A stretch of 64,000 nt of DNA from Amycolatopsis jejuensis. Its GTDB lineage: Bacteria > Actinomycetota > Actinomycetes > Mycobacteriales > Pseudonocardiaceae. The notes under the pieces are model-generated. The model had not been told where the DNA came from and did no database searches. It saw only the letters and a program-made list of their open reading frames with translations. Below are positions 51,874-61,038 of this stretch, piece by piece. The position numbers and the translations under genes are program-made. Position 1 is the stretch's first letter. Every line of letters starts with the position of its first letter. The DNA is taken from contig NZ_JNYZ01000033.1 of the NCBI RefSeq assembly GCF_000717335.1, positions 1 through 64,000 on the forward strand. Direction: 5' to 3'.

Positions 51874-53414
51874 ACAGTCCGGCGACCAGCATTCCGCACT
51901 CCCCGGCCACCATCGAGCAGGCGCTGAGCTCGTGGGCCACGGCGGCACCGGACCGGCCGGCGCTGCGGTGCGAGGACGAAGCCTGGACCTTCCGGCAGCT
52001 CGAGCACGCCGTGGACCGCGTGGCCGGCGCCCTCGTGGCGGACGGCATCTCGGCAGGCGACCGCATTGCACTGGCGGGCGCGAACAGCACCAGCTGGGTG
52101 ATCGTGTACCTCGCGGCGTTGCGGGCGGGTGCGGTGATCGCGCCGACCAGCAACCGGATCAGCCCACGCCAGTTCCGGGACCAGTGCACGACCCTCGACG
52201 CGGCGATGGCCGTGCACGACGAAGCACACCGCGCGCTGGTGTCCGAAGTGGACAGCCGGATTCCGGTGCGGGAAATGCATTCCCTGGTCCGCACCGCCCT
52301 CGACCGCGCAGCACCGGTACCGCCGAACCGCCGGCCCGCCGGTAGCGACCTCGCGCTGATCAGCTTCACGTCCGGTTCGACCGGCGCGCCCAAAGGTGCC
52401 GTGCTCACCCACGATGCCCTGCTGATGGGCTCGGCCGTCACCGTCGATCTGGTGGGCACCACGCCCGAGGACAGCACGCTGGTCCTCGTGCCGCTGTTCC
52501 ACAACACCGGATTCGCCGACCAGCTCGGGCACATGCTGCTCGCAGGCGGCTGTACCCACCTGCTCCCCCGGTACCGCACCGCAGCCGCCGTCGAGGAGCT
52601 GTCCCGGCGGCCGGTCACCTACCTCGTCGGGGTGCCCAGCATCCTGCGCATGCTCATGCTGGCCGACGACGCCGACCGCGTGTTCTCGCGGGCCAGGACC
52701 GCCTTCTTCGGCGGCAGCCCGATGCCGGGCGCCTGGAGCAGCGAACTGCTCCGGCGCTGGCCACAGGTCCGGCTGATCCACGCCTACGGGCTCACCGAGT
52801 TCACCTCGGCCTGCACGGCCCTGCCGCCGGACCTGATCGTCGGCTGCGGCGATTCCGTGGGGCTTCCCCTGCCGGAGGTGCGGATGAAGATCGTCGACGA
52901 CCTCGGCCGCGAGGTTCCGGCCGGGACCGCAGGCGAGGTGTGGGTGGCCGGTCCGACGAGGATGCGGGAGTACTGGCGCCGCCCGGACCTGACCGCGCAG
53001 AAGACGGCAGGCGAATGGCTGCGGACGGGCGATGTCGGGCAGGTCGACGACGCCGGTCTGCTGTGGCTCAGCGGACGCACCGACGACGTGATCAACCGCG
53101 GTGGCGAGAAGATCCTCCCCGCCACCGTCGAGTCCCGCCTTGCCGAATTGTCCGCTGTGGCCGAAGCGGTGGTCTTCGGCGCGCCGGATCCGGTCCTGCA
53201 GGCCCGGGTGGTGGCCAGCGTGCGCCTGCGCCCGGGTGCGGTGTTCGACGAAGCGCTCGCCCGAGCGCACCTTGCCGCGGCACTGGCCGACTACGCCGTG
53301 CCAGGGGAATGGGTGCTGTCCGAGGAGGAATTCCCGCGGACGCCGTCGGGGAAAACGGATCGCGCCGAGGTCAGGGCGAGGTACTTGGCGGCGCTCCCGG
53401 AACCGGGCTCGTGA
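51870..53414 (+). CDS. AMP-forming acyl-CoA synthetase (ANL family)
   Basis: A 514-residue ANL enzyme. The P-loop is ISFTSGSTGAPKGAVLTHDA, then YGLTEFTSACTALP, the hinge GEWLRTGDVGQVDDAGLLWL and the catalytic Lys region FPRTPSGKTDRAEVRA. It would activate a carboxylic acid released in the pathway to its CoA ester. The MaoC-like hydratase and MDR protein of the same regulon can act on such esters. No close relative with known substrate could be named. Confidence 0.92.
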   Translation: MNSPATSIPHSPATIEQALSSWATAAPDRPALRCEDEAWTFRQLEHAVDRVAGALVADGISAGDRIALAGANSTSWVIVYLAALRAGAVIAPTSNRISPRQFRDQCTTLDAAMAVHDEAHRALVSEVDSRIPVREMHSLVRTALDRAAPVPPNRRPAGSDLALISFTSGSTGAPKGAVLTHDALLMGSAVTVDLVGTTPEDSTLVLVPLFHNTGFADQLGHMLLAGGCTHLLPRYRTAAAVEELSRRPVTYLVGVPSILRMLMLADDADRVFSRARTAFFGGSPMPGAWSSELLRRWPQVRLIHAYGLTEFTSACTALPPDLIVGCGDSVGLPLPEVRMKIVDDLGREVPAGTAGEVWVAGPTRMREYWRRPDLTAQKTAGEWLRTGDVGQVDDAGLLWLSGRTDDVINRGGEKILPATVESRLAELSAVAEAVVFGAPDPVLQARVVASVRLRPGAVFDEALARAHLAAALADYAVPGEWVLSEEEFPRTPSGKTDRAEVRARYLAALPEPGS

Positions 53415-53442
53415 ACGGGCCGCGCCGGGTCCGACGGTCCGC

Positions 53443-53480
53443 TTGTCACGCACCGTCGCCCGGATATCGTGGGACGCATG
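53443..53480 (+). promoter_or_regulatory. Leaderless promoter of the second TetR gene
   Basis: TTGTCA (53443-53448) and TATCGT (53465-53470) are spaced 16 bp, and ATG 53478 comes 7 nt after the -10. There is no Shine-Dalgarno. The gene therefore probably has its own leaderless mRNA, separate from the ligase operon. Confidence 0.5.
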
Positions 53481-54086
53481 GCCGAACCAGTCCCGCCGGC
53501 AGCAGCCGCGAACACCCGCGAACGGGTGCTCGCCGTGGCGTCCGGGCTCTTCCTCGAACGCGGTTACGACCGCACGACGGTGAGCGCGATCGCCGGGGAG
53601 GTCGGCATCAAGGCCCCGGCGCTGTACTGGCATTTCACCTCGAAGGAGGACATCCTCTACGCGATCATCGAGGATTTCCTCAAGCGGTTCCTGAACGCGC
53701 TGGCCGTACCGGAGACGCTCGACCCGCCCGGCCGCCTGCGCGCCGTGGTACGCCGTTACGTGCAGTTCCAGCTCGGCCTGCGGGCGGATGTCATGACGTA
53801 CTCGTCCATCGTCCAGGTCGCGCAGCTCGACCACGTGCTGTCCCCGGAGCACCAGCGCGAGCTCACCCGGCTGCAACGGGAAGTGATGGAGATCTTCCGC
53901 GGCATTCTCCGCGCCGGGGTGGCCGCCGGGCAGTTCCGGCTCTCGGACGTCACCGTCACCGCCTTCGCGCTCGTCAGCCTGTGCGAGCACGTCGTGTCCT
54001 GGGCCCGCCCGGACGGACGGCTCTCGATCGAGGACATCGCCGGCCAGTACGCGGACCTCGCCGATCGGATCGTCGGCAACGGCTGA
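53478..54086 (+). CDS. TetR-family regulator
   Basis: A 202-residue TetR protein. The HTH spans about residues 14-60 (NTRERVLAVASGLFLERGYD, AGEVGIKAPALYWHFTSKED). The ligand domain resembles that of the TetR protein beginning at 47535 (YVQFQLGLRADVMTYSS, VTAFALVSLCEHVVSWARP), so they are probably paralogues that sense related molecules. An in-frame GTG at 53469 exists inside the -10. No copy of the CCTTAA dyad was seen at its own promoter. Confidence 0.9.
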   Translation: MAEPVPPAAAANTRERVLAVASGLFLERGYDRTTVSAIAGEVGIKAPALYWHFTSKEDILYAIIEDFLKRFLNALAVPETLDPPGRLRAVVRRYVQFQLGLRADVMTYSSIVQVAQLDHVLSPEHQRELTRLQREVMEIFRGILRAGVAAGQFRLSDVTVTAFALVSLCEHVVSWARPDGRLSIEDIAGQYADLADRIVGNG

Positions 54087-54106
54087 CCCGGCCGGAGGGG
54101 TGCTGA

Positions 54107-55702
54107 GTGGACCACCCCGCGCCCGGCGCTCATCTCGAATCACTGGTCAGCGCCTTGTCCGACGCTTTGCTGGAGGTCGTCCTCGCGCCGGCCGGCCTCG
54201 GGGTGGGCGTCTCCGACGTCGCCATGTACGACCCGGACGACGTCTCGGGGCTGAGCCCCGGCACCATCGCGCTGGGGGTGGGGATCCGCGGTCCGGCCGA
54301 CCTCGCGGCTGCGCTGTACGAGCTCGGCCGCGCCGGGGTGGCGGCGTTGTGCGTCAAGCTCGGCGGTGGCCTCGACGAGCGTTCCCGGCAGGCTGCGAAA
54401 GCCGCCGGGGTCGCGGTGCTCGCGGTTCCCCGCGGCGCGTCGTGGCTGCATCTCGCGGTCCTGATGCGGTCGCTGTTGTTCGTCCGCACGAAACCGGGCG
54501 AGGACCCCGCGGGTACCGACGGCAACAGCCTGTTCGCGATCGCCGACACCGCAACCGATCTGATCGGCGGGCCGGTCACGATCGAGGACGAATCCCTGCG
54601 GGTGCTGGCGTTCTCGGTCACCCAGGGGGAGATCGACGTGGGACGCCGGGAGACGATTCTCGGCCGCCGGGTGCCCGAGCGGTGGGTTTCCCTGCTGCGG
54701 GAACAGGACATCCTGCACCGCGTCTACTCGTCCCGCGATCCGATCTACTTCGAGATCGACGGCATGCGGCCACGGGTCGCCTGTGCCATCCGGGCCGGGG
54801 ACGACCTGCTCGGTTCGATGTGGGCGGTCGTCAGCGGACCGGTCGGAGACGCGCAGCTGCGGCAGTTCCGGGAGGCCGCGGCGGTCGCCGCCCTGCACCT
54901 GCTTCGCGACCAGGCGATGTCGCGCGCCACCCGCCGCGCGCACGCAACCGCATTGATCGCCCTGCTTTTCGGCCGCGGCGGCGAGGTCGAAGCGGCCGAG
55001 CGGTTCGGGCTCGCGGGCAAACGGCTCCGGGTACTGGCGATCGAGCCGGCCGACCGGAACGGACGCGAGCGGAGCGTCGAACGGCACTGGAGTGCACTGG
55101 AACTGTTTCTCGCGAGCTACCGCGTGGCGGGCGCGGTCGCCGGTTCGGGCCGGATGCTCTACGCGGTGGTGGCCGTCGACGAGGACGACACCGCGAGCTT
55201 GCGCCGCACGCGGGAACTCGCGACGAACTACGCGTCGATGGGCGGGCGCAAGGCCACCGTCCGGATCGGAATCGGCGGCGCCGCCGGGGTCCACGACGCC
55301 GAGCGTTCCCGCCGGGAGGCCGAGGATTCGCTGCGGGTCCTCACCCACGACGGCCACCGCGGGCTCGTCGCGGCCATCGACGACGTCCGGCCGGTCGCGG
55401 TTCTCCATCGCGTCCTCGACAGCCTCGGCCCCGACGATCTCGACTGCCTGCCACTGCGCCGCCTCGAACAGCACGACACCGAACACCAAACGGCCTACCT
55501 CGAAACCCTCAGCACCCTCCTGATCGCGCGCGGAGACATCACCGTCGCAGCCGAACGGCTGCACATCCACGCGAACACCGTGCGCTACCGGCTCCGGAAA
55601 CTCCAGGAAATGTTCGGCCTCGACCTCGACGGCGTCGACGAATGGCTCGGCCTCAGCCTGGTACTCGCCGCTCGCTCATACCGGCGCCGCACCGCAGGCT
55701 GA
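54107..55702 (+). CDS. PucR-family transcriptional regulator
   Basis: A 531-residue activator. The N-terminal half is a PucR/sensor part (LALG-VGIRGPADLAAALYELG; GVAVLAVPRGASWLHLAVLM). The middle is a GGDEF-like or CdaR domain (RVAGAVAGSGRMLYAVVAVD, VRIGIGGAAGVHDAERSRRE). The C-terminal HTH_30 is TLLIARGDITVAAERLHIHA followed by NTVRYRLRKLQEMFGLDLD. PucR proteins often control purine, polyamine or amino acid degradation. The start is GTG 54107 behind GGAGGGG. It probably activates the aminotransferase, ABC and amidohydrolase genes to its right. Confidence 0.9.
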   Translation: MDHPAPGAHLESLVSALSDALLEVVLAPAGLGVGVSDVAMYDPDDVSGLSPGTIALGVGIRGPADLAAALYELGRAGVAALCVKLGGGLDERSRQAAKAAGVAVLAVPRGASWLHLAVLMRSLLFVRTKPGEDPAGTDGNSLFAIADTATDLIGGPVTIEDESLRVLAFSVTQGEIDVGRRETILGRRVPERWVSLLREQDILHRVYSSRDPIYFEIDGMRPRVACAIRAGDDLLGSMWAVVSGPVGDAQLRQFREAAAVAALHLLRDQAMSRATRRAHATALIALLFGRGGEVEAAERFGLAGKRLRVLAIEPADRNGRERSVERHWSALELFLASYRVAGAVAGSGRMLYAVVAVDEDDTASLRRTRELATNYASMGGRKATVRIGIGGAAGVHDAERSRREAEDSLRVLTHDGHRGLVAAIDDVRPVAVLHRVLDSLGPDDLDCLPLRRLEQHDTEHQTAYLETLSTLLIARGDITVAAERLHIHANTVRYRLRKLQEMFGLDLDGVDEWLGLSLVLAARSYRRRTAG

Positions 55703-55823
55703 GCATTTGGGAGTCCGCACAACGGGTTCCGCGCGGTTCTTCAGTGAAGGACAATCCGGCGCCGGTTCCCCGGCGATAGCCTGGTCCCGAATCCGGCCAG
55801 CACCTTCACCCCAGGGGAGAACC

Positions 55824-57065
55824 ATGATGTCCTTGCCGGTCAACGAGATCCGCGATCGCTTTCCGGCTTTGCGGCGGCACGTGAACGACCGTCCCGTCGT
55901 GTATTTCGACGGGCCTTCCGGGGCGCAGGTACCGGGTACGGTCGCCGAGGCCATGCGTTCGTATCTTCTCACCACGAATGCGAATGCCCTCGGCGCTTTC
56001 GTCACGTCACGGGAAACCGAGGCGATCTACGACGAGGCACGCCGGGCCGCCGCGGATTTCACCGGATCCGATCCGGGCGAAATCGCTTTCGGCGCGAACA
56101 TGACCACGTTGAGCTATGCCCTCACGCGCGCGGTGGGGAGAACGCTGAAACCGGGTGACGAGATCATCACCACCGAACTCGAGCACGAGGGGAACGTGTC
56201 ACCCTGGTTGCAGATCGCCAAGGACTTCGGGCTCGCCGTCCGCACGGTGCCGCTCCGGCGCGAGGACGCCACGCTGGACATGGACGCGTATGCCGCGTTG
56301 CTCGGTGATCGGACCCGCGTCGTGGCGTTCACGCTTGCCTCGAACGCTTTCGGGTCGAAAACCGACGTGCGCCGGATCACCGGTCTTGCGCACGAAGCAG
56401 GCGCGCTGGCTTGGGGAGACGCCGTCCATTTCGCTCCGCACGAACGCATCGACCGCCGGGCCTTCGGCCTCGACGTCCTGCTCTGCTCGCCGTACAAGTT
56501 CTTCGGCCCGCACCTGGGACTTGCCGCGATCGACCGGGAGCTCGCGACCACGCTGCCGGCAGACCGGGTCCGCCCGGCGGCCGAGAATCCGCCGGGACAC
56601 CGGTTCGAAACCGGAACCCAGCCACACGAGGCAATCGCCGGGTTCGTCGCGGCCGTCGACTACCTAGCCGGTCTTGGCAAAGGACCCGACCGACGGCGGC
56701 GCCTGGACGACGCCTACGCGCGGATCGGTGCCCACGAACGGGAGCTGTCCGCCCATGCACTGCGCCGGATGGCGTCGATCAAGGGGCTGAAGGTCTACGG
56801 AATCACCGATCCGGACCGAGCGGGGGAACGCACTCCCACGTTTTCGTTCACCCTCCCGCACCGCTCACCGGCGCAGGTGGCAGAACAGCTAGGCGAACAG
56901 GGTATCTTCACTTCGGCGGGCAATCTCTATGCGTTCAACGCTTCCCTGGCCTACGGCCGGGAGGAAGCCGGTGGCTGGACCCGCGCAGGTTTCCTGCACT
57001 ACACGACCCGCTCCGAGGTCGACCGGTTTTGCGACGCCATCACCGAAATCGCCGGACACCCTTGA
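55824..57065 (+). CDS. Cysteine-desulfurase-like class V aminotransferase
   Basis: A 413-residue PLP enzyme. The fold markers are VYFDGPSGAQVPGTVAEAMR, the ligand loop ITTELEHEGNVSPWLQIAKD and the Schiff-base Lys in LLCSPYKFFGPHLGLAAIDR. The C-terminus contains NLYAFNASLAYGREEAGG. There is no clear catalytic Cys loop as in NifS; close relatives are class V transaminases or racemase-like enzymes (EgtE-like). Two ATGs (55824, 55827) follow GGGGAG. It follows the PucR gene after 121 bp that contain no gene. Confidence 0.88.
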   Translation: MMSLPVNEIRDRFPALRRHVNDRPVVYFDGPSGAQVPGTVAEAMRSYLLTTNANALGAFVTSRETEAIYDEARRAAADFTGSDPGEIAFGANMTTLSYALTRAVGRTLKPGDEIITTELEHEGNVSPWLQIAKDFGLAVRTVPLRREDATLDMDAYAALLGDRTRVVAFTLASNAFGSKTDVRRITGLAHEAGALAWGDAVHFAPHERIDRRAFGLDVLLCSPYKFFGPHLGLAAIDRELATTLPADRVRPAAENPPGHRFETGTQPHEAIAGFVAAVDYLAGLGKGPDRRRRLDDAYARIGAHERELSAHALRRMASIKGLKVYGITDPDRAGERTPTFSFTLPHRSPAQVAEQLGEQGIFTSAGNLYAFNASLAYGREEAGGWTRAGFLHYTTRSEVDRFCDAITEIAGHP

Positions 57066-57075
57066 TCCCGGCAGG

Positions 57076-57110
57076 GCGGGGGCGGGCTTCCGACCGAAGC
57101 CCGCCCCCGC
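57076..57110. terminator. Bidirectional terminator between class V aminotransferase and PfpI-like genes
   Basis: A perfect 15-bp stem (GCGGGGGCGGGCTTC with its complement) and a 5-nt loop sit between convergent genes. No T-tract follows on either strand. It is the strongest hairpin noticed in the window. Confidence 0.85.
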
Positions 57111-57113
57111 TCG

Positions 57114-57764
57114 TCAGCCCGCCTCGGTCCCGGTCAACAACGCCTCACGCCGAGCCAAAACCGGACCCACCACCCGCTCCGGCGCAGACCCCGGAGAACC
57201 CGCCCGAAACGGCGGCTCCGGCGCGTACTCCATCATCAGCTGCCGCGTCTGCGCCGCATCCTCACCCGCGATCTTCCCCGCCAGGATCAGCCCCATGTCG
57301 ATCCCGGCGGACACCCCCGCGGCCGTCAGGTAGTGCCCGTCGAGGACGACTCGCTCGTCCACCGGCGTCGCGCCGTATAGCGCCAGCTGGTCCTTGGCGA
57401 GCCAGTGGCTCGTGGCCCGGCGGCCGGTCAGCAAACCGGCCGCGGCGAGGATCAGCGATCCGGTGCACACCGACACCGTCCAGGTGCTGGTCCGGTCGGC
57501 CCGGCGGAGCCACTCGTGCAGTTTTCCTTCCGCCATCTGGTAATGCGAGCCGACCCCGCCCGGCACGAGCACGACGTCCGGGCGCGGCACCTCGTCCAGC
57601 CCGGCTGCCGCGTGGATGGCAAGGGTGCCGGCGTCATCGGTGACGAGACCCGGCTTCTCCGCCACGGTCACCACCTCGGCACCGGGCAGCCCGGCCAGTA
57701 CCTCGTAGGGCCCGACCAGGTCGAGCGCCGTGAAGCGGTCGTACAAGACGACAGCGATCTGCAT
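57114..57764 (-). CDS. DJ-1/PfpI family protein, isonitrile-hydratase-like
   Basis: A 216-residue class I glutamine-amidotransferase-like protein. The nucleophile elbow is SVCTGSLILAAAGLLTGRRA (Cys about 101), followed by TSHW as in isonitrile hydratase InhA and AraC-linked relatives. The early acid is in GPYEVLAGLPG. It begins immediately after the class I aminotransferase stop (TGA-ATG), so they are co-translated. It may hydrate an isonitrile or protect against glyoxal-type adducts; the exact role is unknown. Confidence 0.87.
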   Translation of the reverse strand: MQIAVVLYDRFTALDLVGPYEVLAGLPGAEVVTVAEKPGLVTDDAGTLAIHAAAGLDEVPRPDVVLVPGGVGSHYQMAEGKLHEWLRRADRTSTWTVSVCTGSLILAAAGLLTGRRATSHWLAKDQLALYGATPVDERVVLDGHYLTAAGVSAGIDMGLILAGKIAGEDAAQTRQLMMEYAPEPPFRAGSPGSAPERVVGPVLARREALLTGTEAG

Positions 57765-58922
57765 TCACCGACTCCATTCTTCCCGCGCCTCGAGCAGGCG
57801 TTGCGTACCGATCCTCAGGTGCTCCCGGTCCGTCGCAAGCGAGAGCCGCACCATCGCCGACCCGGCCGGTCCGAAGGTCGAACCCGGGACCACCGCCACC
57901 TGCTTCTCCGTCACGAGCCTACGGGCGAAGGCGACGGAATCCATGCCGCAGGACGAAATGTCGGCGAGCACATAGAATGCGCCCCGCGGTTCGTTGATCA
58001 GCGCACCACCGGCACGCAGCAGGTCGACCGCCATGTCGCGCCGCGAACGGTACGACGCCACCATTTCCCGTACATAGGACTGGTCGCCGCTCAGTGCGGC
58101 CTGTCCCGCTTTCTGCGCCACCGCGGTCGCGCACGCGATCACCGGCTCCTGAGTCTTCGCGATGAGCTCGATCAGTGCGCTATCGCCGGTCACGTATCCC
58201 ATCCGCCAGCCGGTCATCGCGTAGCTCTTGGACATGCTGAACACGCTGAGCACCCGGCCGTCGTCGGCCAGCGTTGCGGGACTGACGTGCTCGCCCTCGA
58301 AGACGATCTGCTCGTAACACTCGTCGGAAACGAGGAAAAGGTCGTGCCGCTGCGCGATCTCGACCAGCCGCTCGAGCACCGGCCGAGGGAACACCGCGCC
58401 GGTGGGATTGCCCGGTGAATTGACGACGAGGACTTTCACGTCCGGGTCCGCCGCGAGACGGTCGAGCCGTTCGAGATCGGGAAGGAAGCCGTTGCCGGGC
58501 AGCAGCGGATAACGCTCGACCCGCGCGCTCAGGGTCGCGGCCATCATCTCGTAGTTCGGCCAGCCCGGGTCCGGCACCAGGATCTTCTCCCCCGGCGACA
58601 CCAGCGCGGCGAGGGTTTCGAAAAGCGCGTTCACGGCACCACAGGTCACCAGGATGTCGTCCGGCGCGGCGGCGATCCCGTTCTCCGCCTTGAGTTTCGC
58701 CGCGATGACCTCGCGTACCTCGGGCAGCCCCCTGCTCGCGGTGTAATGCGTGTAACCACCCCGGGCCGCAGCACAAGCGGCTTCGACGACGTGCGCCGGG
58801 GTGGCGAAGTCGGGCTCCCCCACCTCGAGCCTGATCGTGTCGGGCCGCCGGTTCGCGAGATCCATGATCTCACGGATGCCGGACCGCTTCATGGCGCTGA
58901 TCCGTGGTGCCGGGACTGCCAT
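57765..58922 (-). CDS. Class I/II aminotransferase (PLP)
   Basis: A 385-residue fold-type I aminotransferase. Landmarks are LEVGEPDFATPAHVVEAACA, YTHYTASRGLPEVR, NSPGNPTGAVFPRP, DECYEQIVFEG and the Schiff-base Lys in SMSKSYAMTGWRMGYV. The C-terminal Arg (VRLSLATDREH) binds the carboxylate. It most resembles aspartate/aromatic aminotransferases of the AAT-I group. Several starts (ATG 58922, GTG 58928, GTG 58931) are adjacent; the ATG is preferred. It is divergent from the amino acid ABC transporter, sharing 265 bp of promoter DNA. Confidence 0.92.
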   Translation of the reverse strand: MAVPAPRISAMKRSGIREIMDLANRRPDTIRLEVGEPDFATPAHVVEAACAAARGGYTHYTASRGLPEVREVIAAKLKAENGIAAAPDDILVTCGAVNALFETLAALVSPGEKILVPDPGWPNYEMMAATLSARVERYPLLPGNGFLPDLERLDRLAADPDVKVLVVNSPGNPTGAVFPRPVLERLVEIAQRHDLFLVSDECYEQIVFEGEHVSPATLADDGRVLSVFSMSKSYAMTGWRMGYVTGDSALIELIAKTQEPVIACATAVAQKAGQAALSGDQSYVREMVASYRSRRDMAVDLLRAGGALINEPRGAFYVLADISSCGMDSVAFARRLVTEKQVAVVPGSTFGPAGSAMVRLSLATDREHLRIGTQRLLEAREEWSR

Positions 58923-59004
58923 ACCCACCACTTTCTCGTTGTCGCACACCGGTACTCGTGCGGCAACGGTAGCTCCGGAGCGGGCTCGGTCGGTTGGCCG
59001 AATC

Positions 59005-59057
59005 CGACAAGCGAAACGGGCTTTGCTGTGGGCCCGGCCAAGAGCGCCCGTTTGTCG
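59005..59057. promoter_or_regulatory. Dyad in the aminotransferase/ABC divergent promoter
   Basis: CGACAA and AACGGGC (59005-59010, 59015-59021) are inverted as GCCCGTT/TTGTCG (59046-59057). The decamer CCGTTTGTCG (59048-59057) occurs again at 63392-63401 in the amidohydrolase/DadA divergent region, so it may be a shared operator. The 265-bp interval holds no gene. Confidence 0.35.
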
Positions 59058-59187
59058 CCCCGGCCAAACGCCTGCCCCGCGGTTTTCAGGAGCACACAGG
59101 GGAATCGCCGCCCGGGCCTGCCAGGTTGGGAGCACGCTGCCGCCGGACCGCGGCGGGTGCCCATCGACGATTCAAGGGAGAACCGCG

Positions 59188-60069
59188 ATGCCCCGATTCA
59201 CCCCGTACCTGGCCGCGCTTGCCGCCGGCGTGCTCGCCGTGACAGCCACCGGCTGTGGCGGCACGGCGGCCGGGGACGGCCCCGGTGCCGCGCCGTCCGG
59301 ATCGGCGATCGCCCTGCCCGCGCGCTACCACGACAAGGACACGCTCGTCATCGGCGTGGTCGGCGCGGTTCCGCCCCAGTCGTTCGTGCCGCCGGGAGCC
59401 AAGGAGCCGCAAGGCGTCGACCCCGACCTCGGCCGCGCGCTGGCCGCTGTGCTGGGCAAGAAGGTGGTGGTCCGGCCGATGCCGTTCGACAGCATCCTTC
59501 CCGCGCTCGCCGCGGGCCGCGCGGACCTCGGCATGTCGGGCTTCACCGACACGAAACAGCGGCAGCAGGTGGTGGATTTCGTGGACTACCTCGACGTCGG
59601 TTCGTCCCTGTTCGGGACCCCGGACAAGGTCGGCAAGATCAAGTCGCTCGCCGACCTCTGCGGGCATTCGGTGGCCGTCGCCCGGGCAACCGCGCAGGTG
59701 CCGGACGTGACCGAGCAGGCGGCCAAGTGCACGCGGGAAGGCAAGCCCCCGGTGAAGATCTCGGTCTACCCGGACCAGAACGCCGCCAATCTCGACATCA
59801 CCAGCGGCCGCTCCGAAGTCTCCGACACCGACACCACGGTGGCCGCCCATCTCGTCAGCGCGTCCTCGGGACAGCTTGCGCTGCTCGGCGAGCCCTATAA
59901 CAAAGCGCTGGAAGGCATTGCCGTGGCGAAGGATTCCGGACTGGCCGAACCGGTCCGCGCGGCGCTGGAAAAGCTGATGGCCGACGGTACCTACCGGCAG
60001 GTCCTGCGGAAGTGGAACGTCGAGCAGATCGCCGTGGACAAGCCGACCGTCAACGGTGGCACGCGATGA
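59188..60069 (+). CDS. Polar amino acid ABC transporter substrate-binding lipoprotein
   Basis: A 293-residue SBP_bac_3 protein. The lipobox is VTATGC (Cys about 23). Mature landmarks are LVIGVVGAVPPQSFVPPGAK, GVDPDLGRALAAVLGKKVVV, LAAGRADLGMSGFTDTKQRQ and LSEVSDTDTTVA-like (GRSEVSDTDTTVAAHLV). GGGAG lies before ATG 59188. The cognate permease and ATPase follow directly. The ligand is probably a polar or D-amino acid. Confidence 0.92.
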   Translation: MPRFTPYLAALAAGVLAVTATGCGGTAAGDGPGAAPSGSAIALPARYHDKDTLVIGVVGAVPPQSFVPPGAKEPQGVDPDLGRALAAVLGKKVVVRPMPFDSILPALAAGRADLGMSGFTDTKQRQQVVDFVDYLDVGSSLFGTPDKVGKIKSLADLCGHSVAVARATAQVPDVTEQAAKCTREGKPPVKISVYPDQNAANLDITSGRSEVSDTDTTVAAHLVSASSGQLALLGEPYNKALEGIAVAKDSGLAEPVRAALEKLMADGTYRQVLRKWNVEQIAVDKPTVNGGTR

Positions 60070-60117
60070 CCCCGCGCGTGCCGCCGGCGGCCACCGAGAC
60101 CGGGCAGGAGACCCGCC

Positions 60118-61038
60118 ATGCACACCACCAGGGCTGAACTGCCGGACGCACCGCCGATCGGCCAAGAACCGGTACGGGCCGTCCCCCTCCGGCATCCCGG
60201 CCGCTGGATCGCCGCCGCGGTCGTGCTCGTGATCGCCGCGGCCCTGATCTACTCGGCCGTGACCAACCCGCGGTTCAAGTGGCCGCTGGTCGGCCGGTTC
60301 CTCTTCGCCCCGGAAATCCTCGACGGCATCCTCGTGACGCTGAAGCTGACCGTCATCGCGATGGCGATGGGCATCGTGCTCGGCGTCGTGCTGGCGGTCA
60401 TGCGCAGGTCGGAAAATCTGGTCGTCGCCGGGGCCGCCCGCGCCTACATCTGGTTCTTCCGCGGGACCCCGGTACTGGTCCAGTTGCTGTTCTGGAGCTT
60501 CCTGGCCGCGGTGTACCCGGTGCTGTCGATCGGCGTGCCGTTCGGCGGGCCCGTGCTGCTGCACGGGGATGCGAACTCCCTCGTCACTCCCATGACGGCG
60601 GCGATACTGGGTCTCGGCCTCAACGAGGCGGCGTACATGGCCGAGATCGTCCGCGCCGGGATCAAATCGGTGGACGAAGGTCAAACGGAGGCCGCACTGG
60701 CGATCGGCATGCGCCCGCTGCAGATCATGCGGCGGATCGTGCTGCCGCAGGCGATGCGGGTCATCATCCCGCCGACCGGCAACGAGACGATCTCCATGCT
60801 CAAGACCACCTCGCTCGTGTCGGTCATCGCCTACGCCGATCTCCTGTACGCCGCGCAGCTGATCTACGCGTCGAACTTCGAGCAGGTCCCGCTGCTCATC
60901 GTCGTGTGTTTCTGGTACCTGCTCGGCACGACGCTGCTCTCGTTCGCCCAGAGCAGGCTCGAACGGCGGTTCAGCCGCGGCCAGTCACGCACGAGCAGGC
61001 AACGCAGGCGGGCACCGAGGTACGGAGGACGAAAATGA
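60118..61038 (+). CDS. Amino acid ABC transporter permease (HisM/GlnP-like)
   Basis: A 306-residue permease with an N-terminal extension and about five to six helices ([59 protein letters not shown]). The EAA loop is [25 protein letters not shown] is upstream. Its stop overlaps the ATPase start as ATGA. The basic C-terminal tail ([16 protein letters not shown]) is unusual and may be cytosolic. Confidence 0.93.
   Translation: MHTTRAELPDAPPIGQEPVRAVPLRHPGRWIAAAVVLVIAAALIYSAVTNPRFKWPLVGRFLFAPEILDGILVTLKLTVIAMAMGIVLGVVLAVMRRSENLVVAGAARAYIWFFRGTPVLVQLLFWSFLAAVYPVLSIGVPFGGPVLLHGDANSLVTPMTAAILGLGLNEAAYMAEIVRAGIKSVDEGQTEAALAIGMRPLQIMRRIVLPQAMRVIIPPTGNETISMLKTTSLVSVIAYADLLYAAQLIYASNFEQVPLLIVVCFWYLLGTTLLSFAQSRLERRFSRGQSRTSRQRRRAPRYGGRK

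Noticed and set aside
53420..53478. Search for the CCTTAA dyad at the second TetR gene
   Set aside because: No matching half-site was found, so cross-control by the TetR protein starting at 47535 is not supported there.
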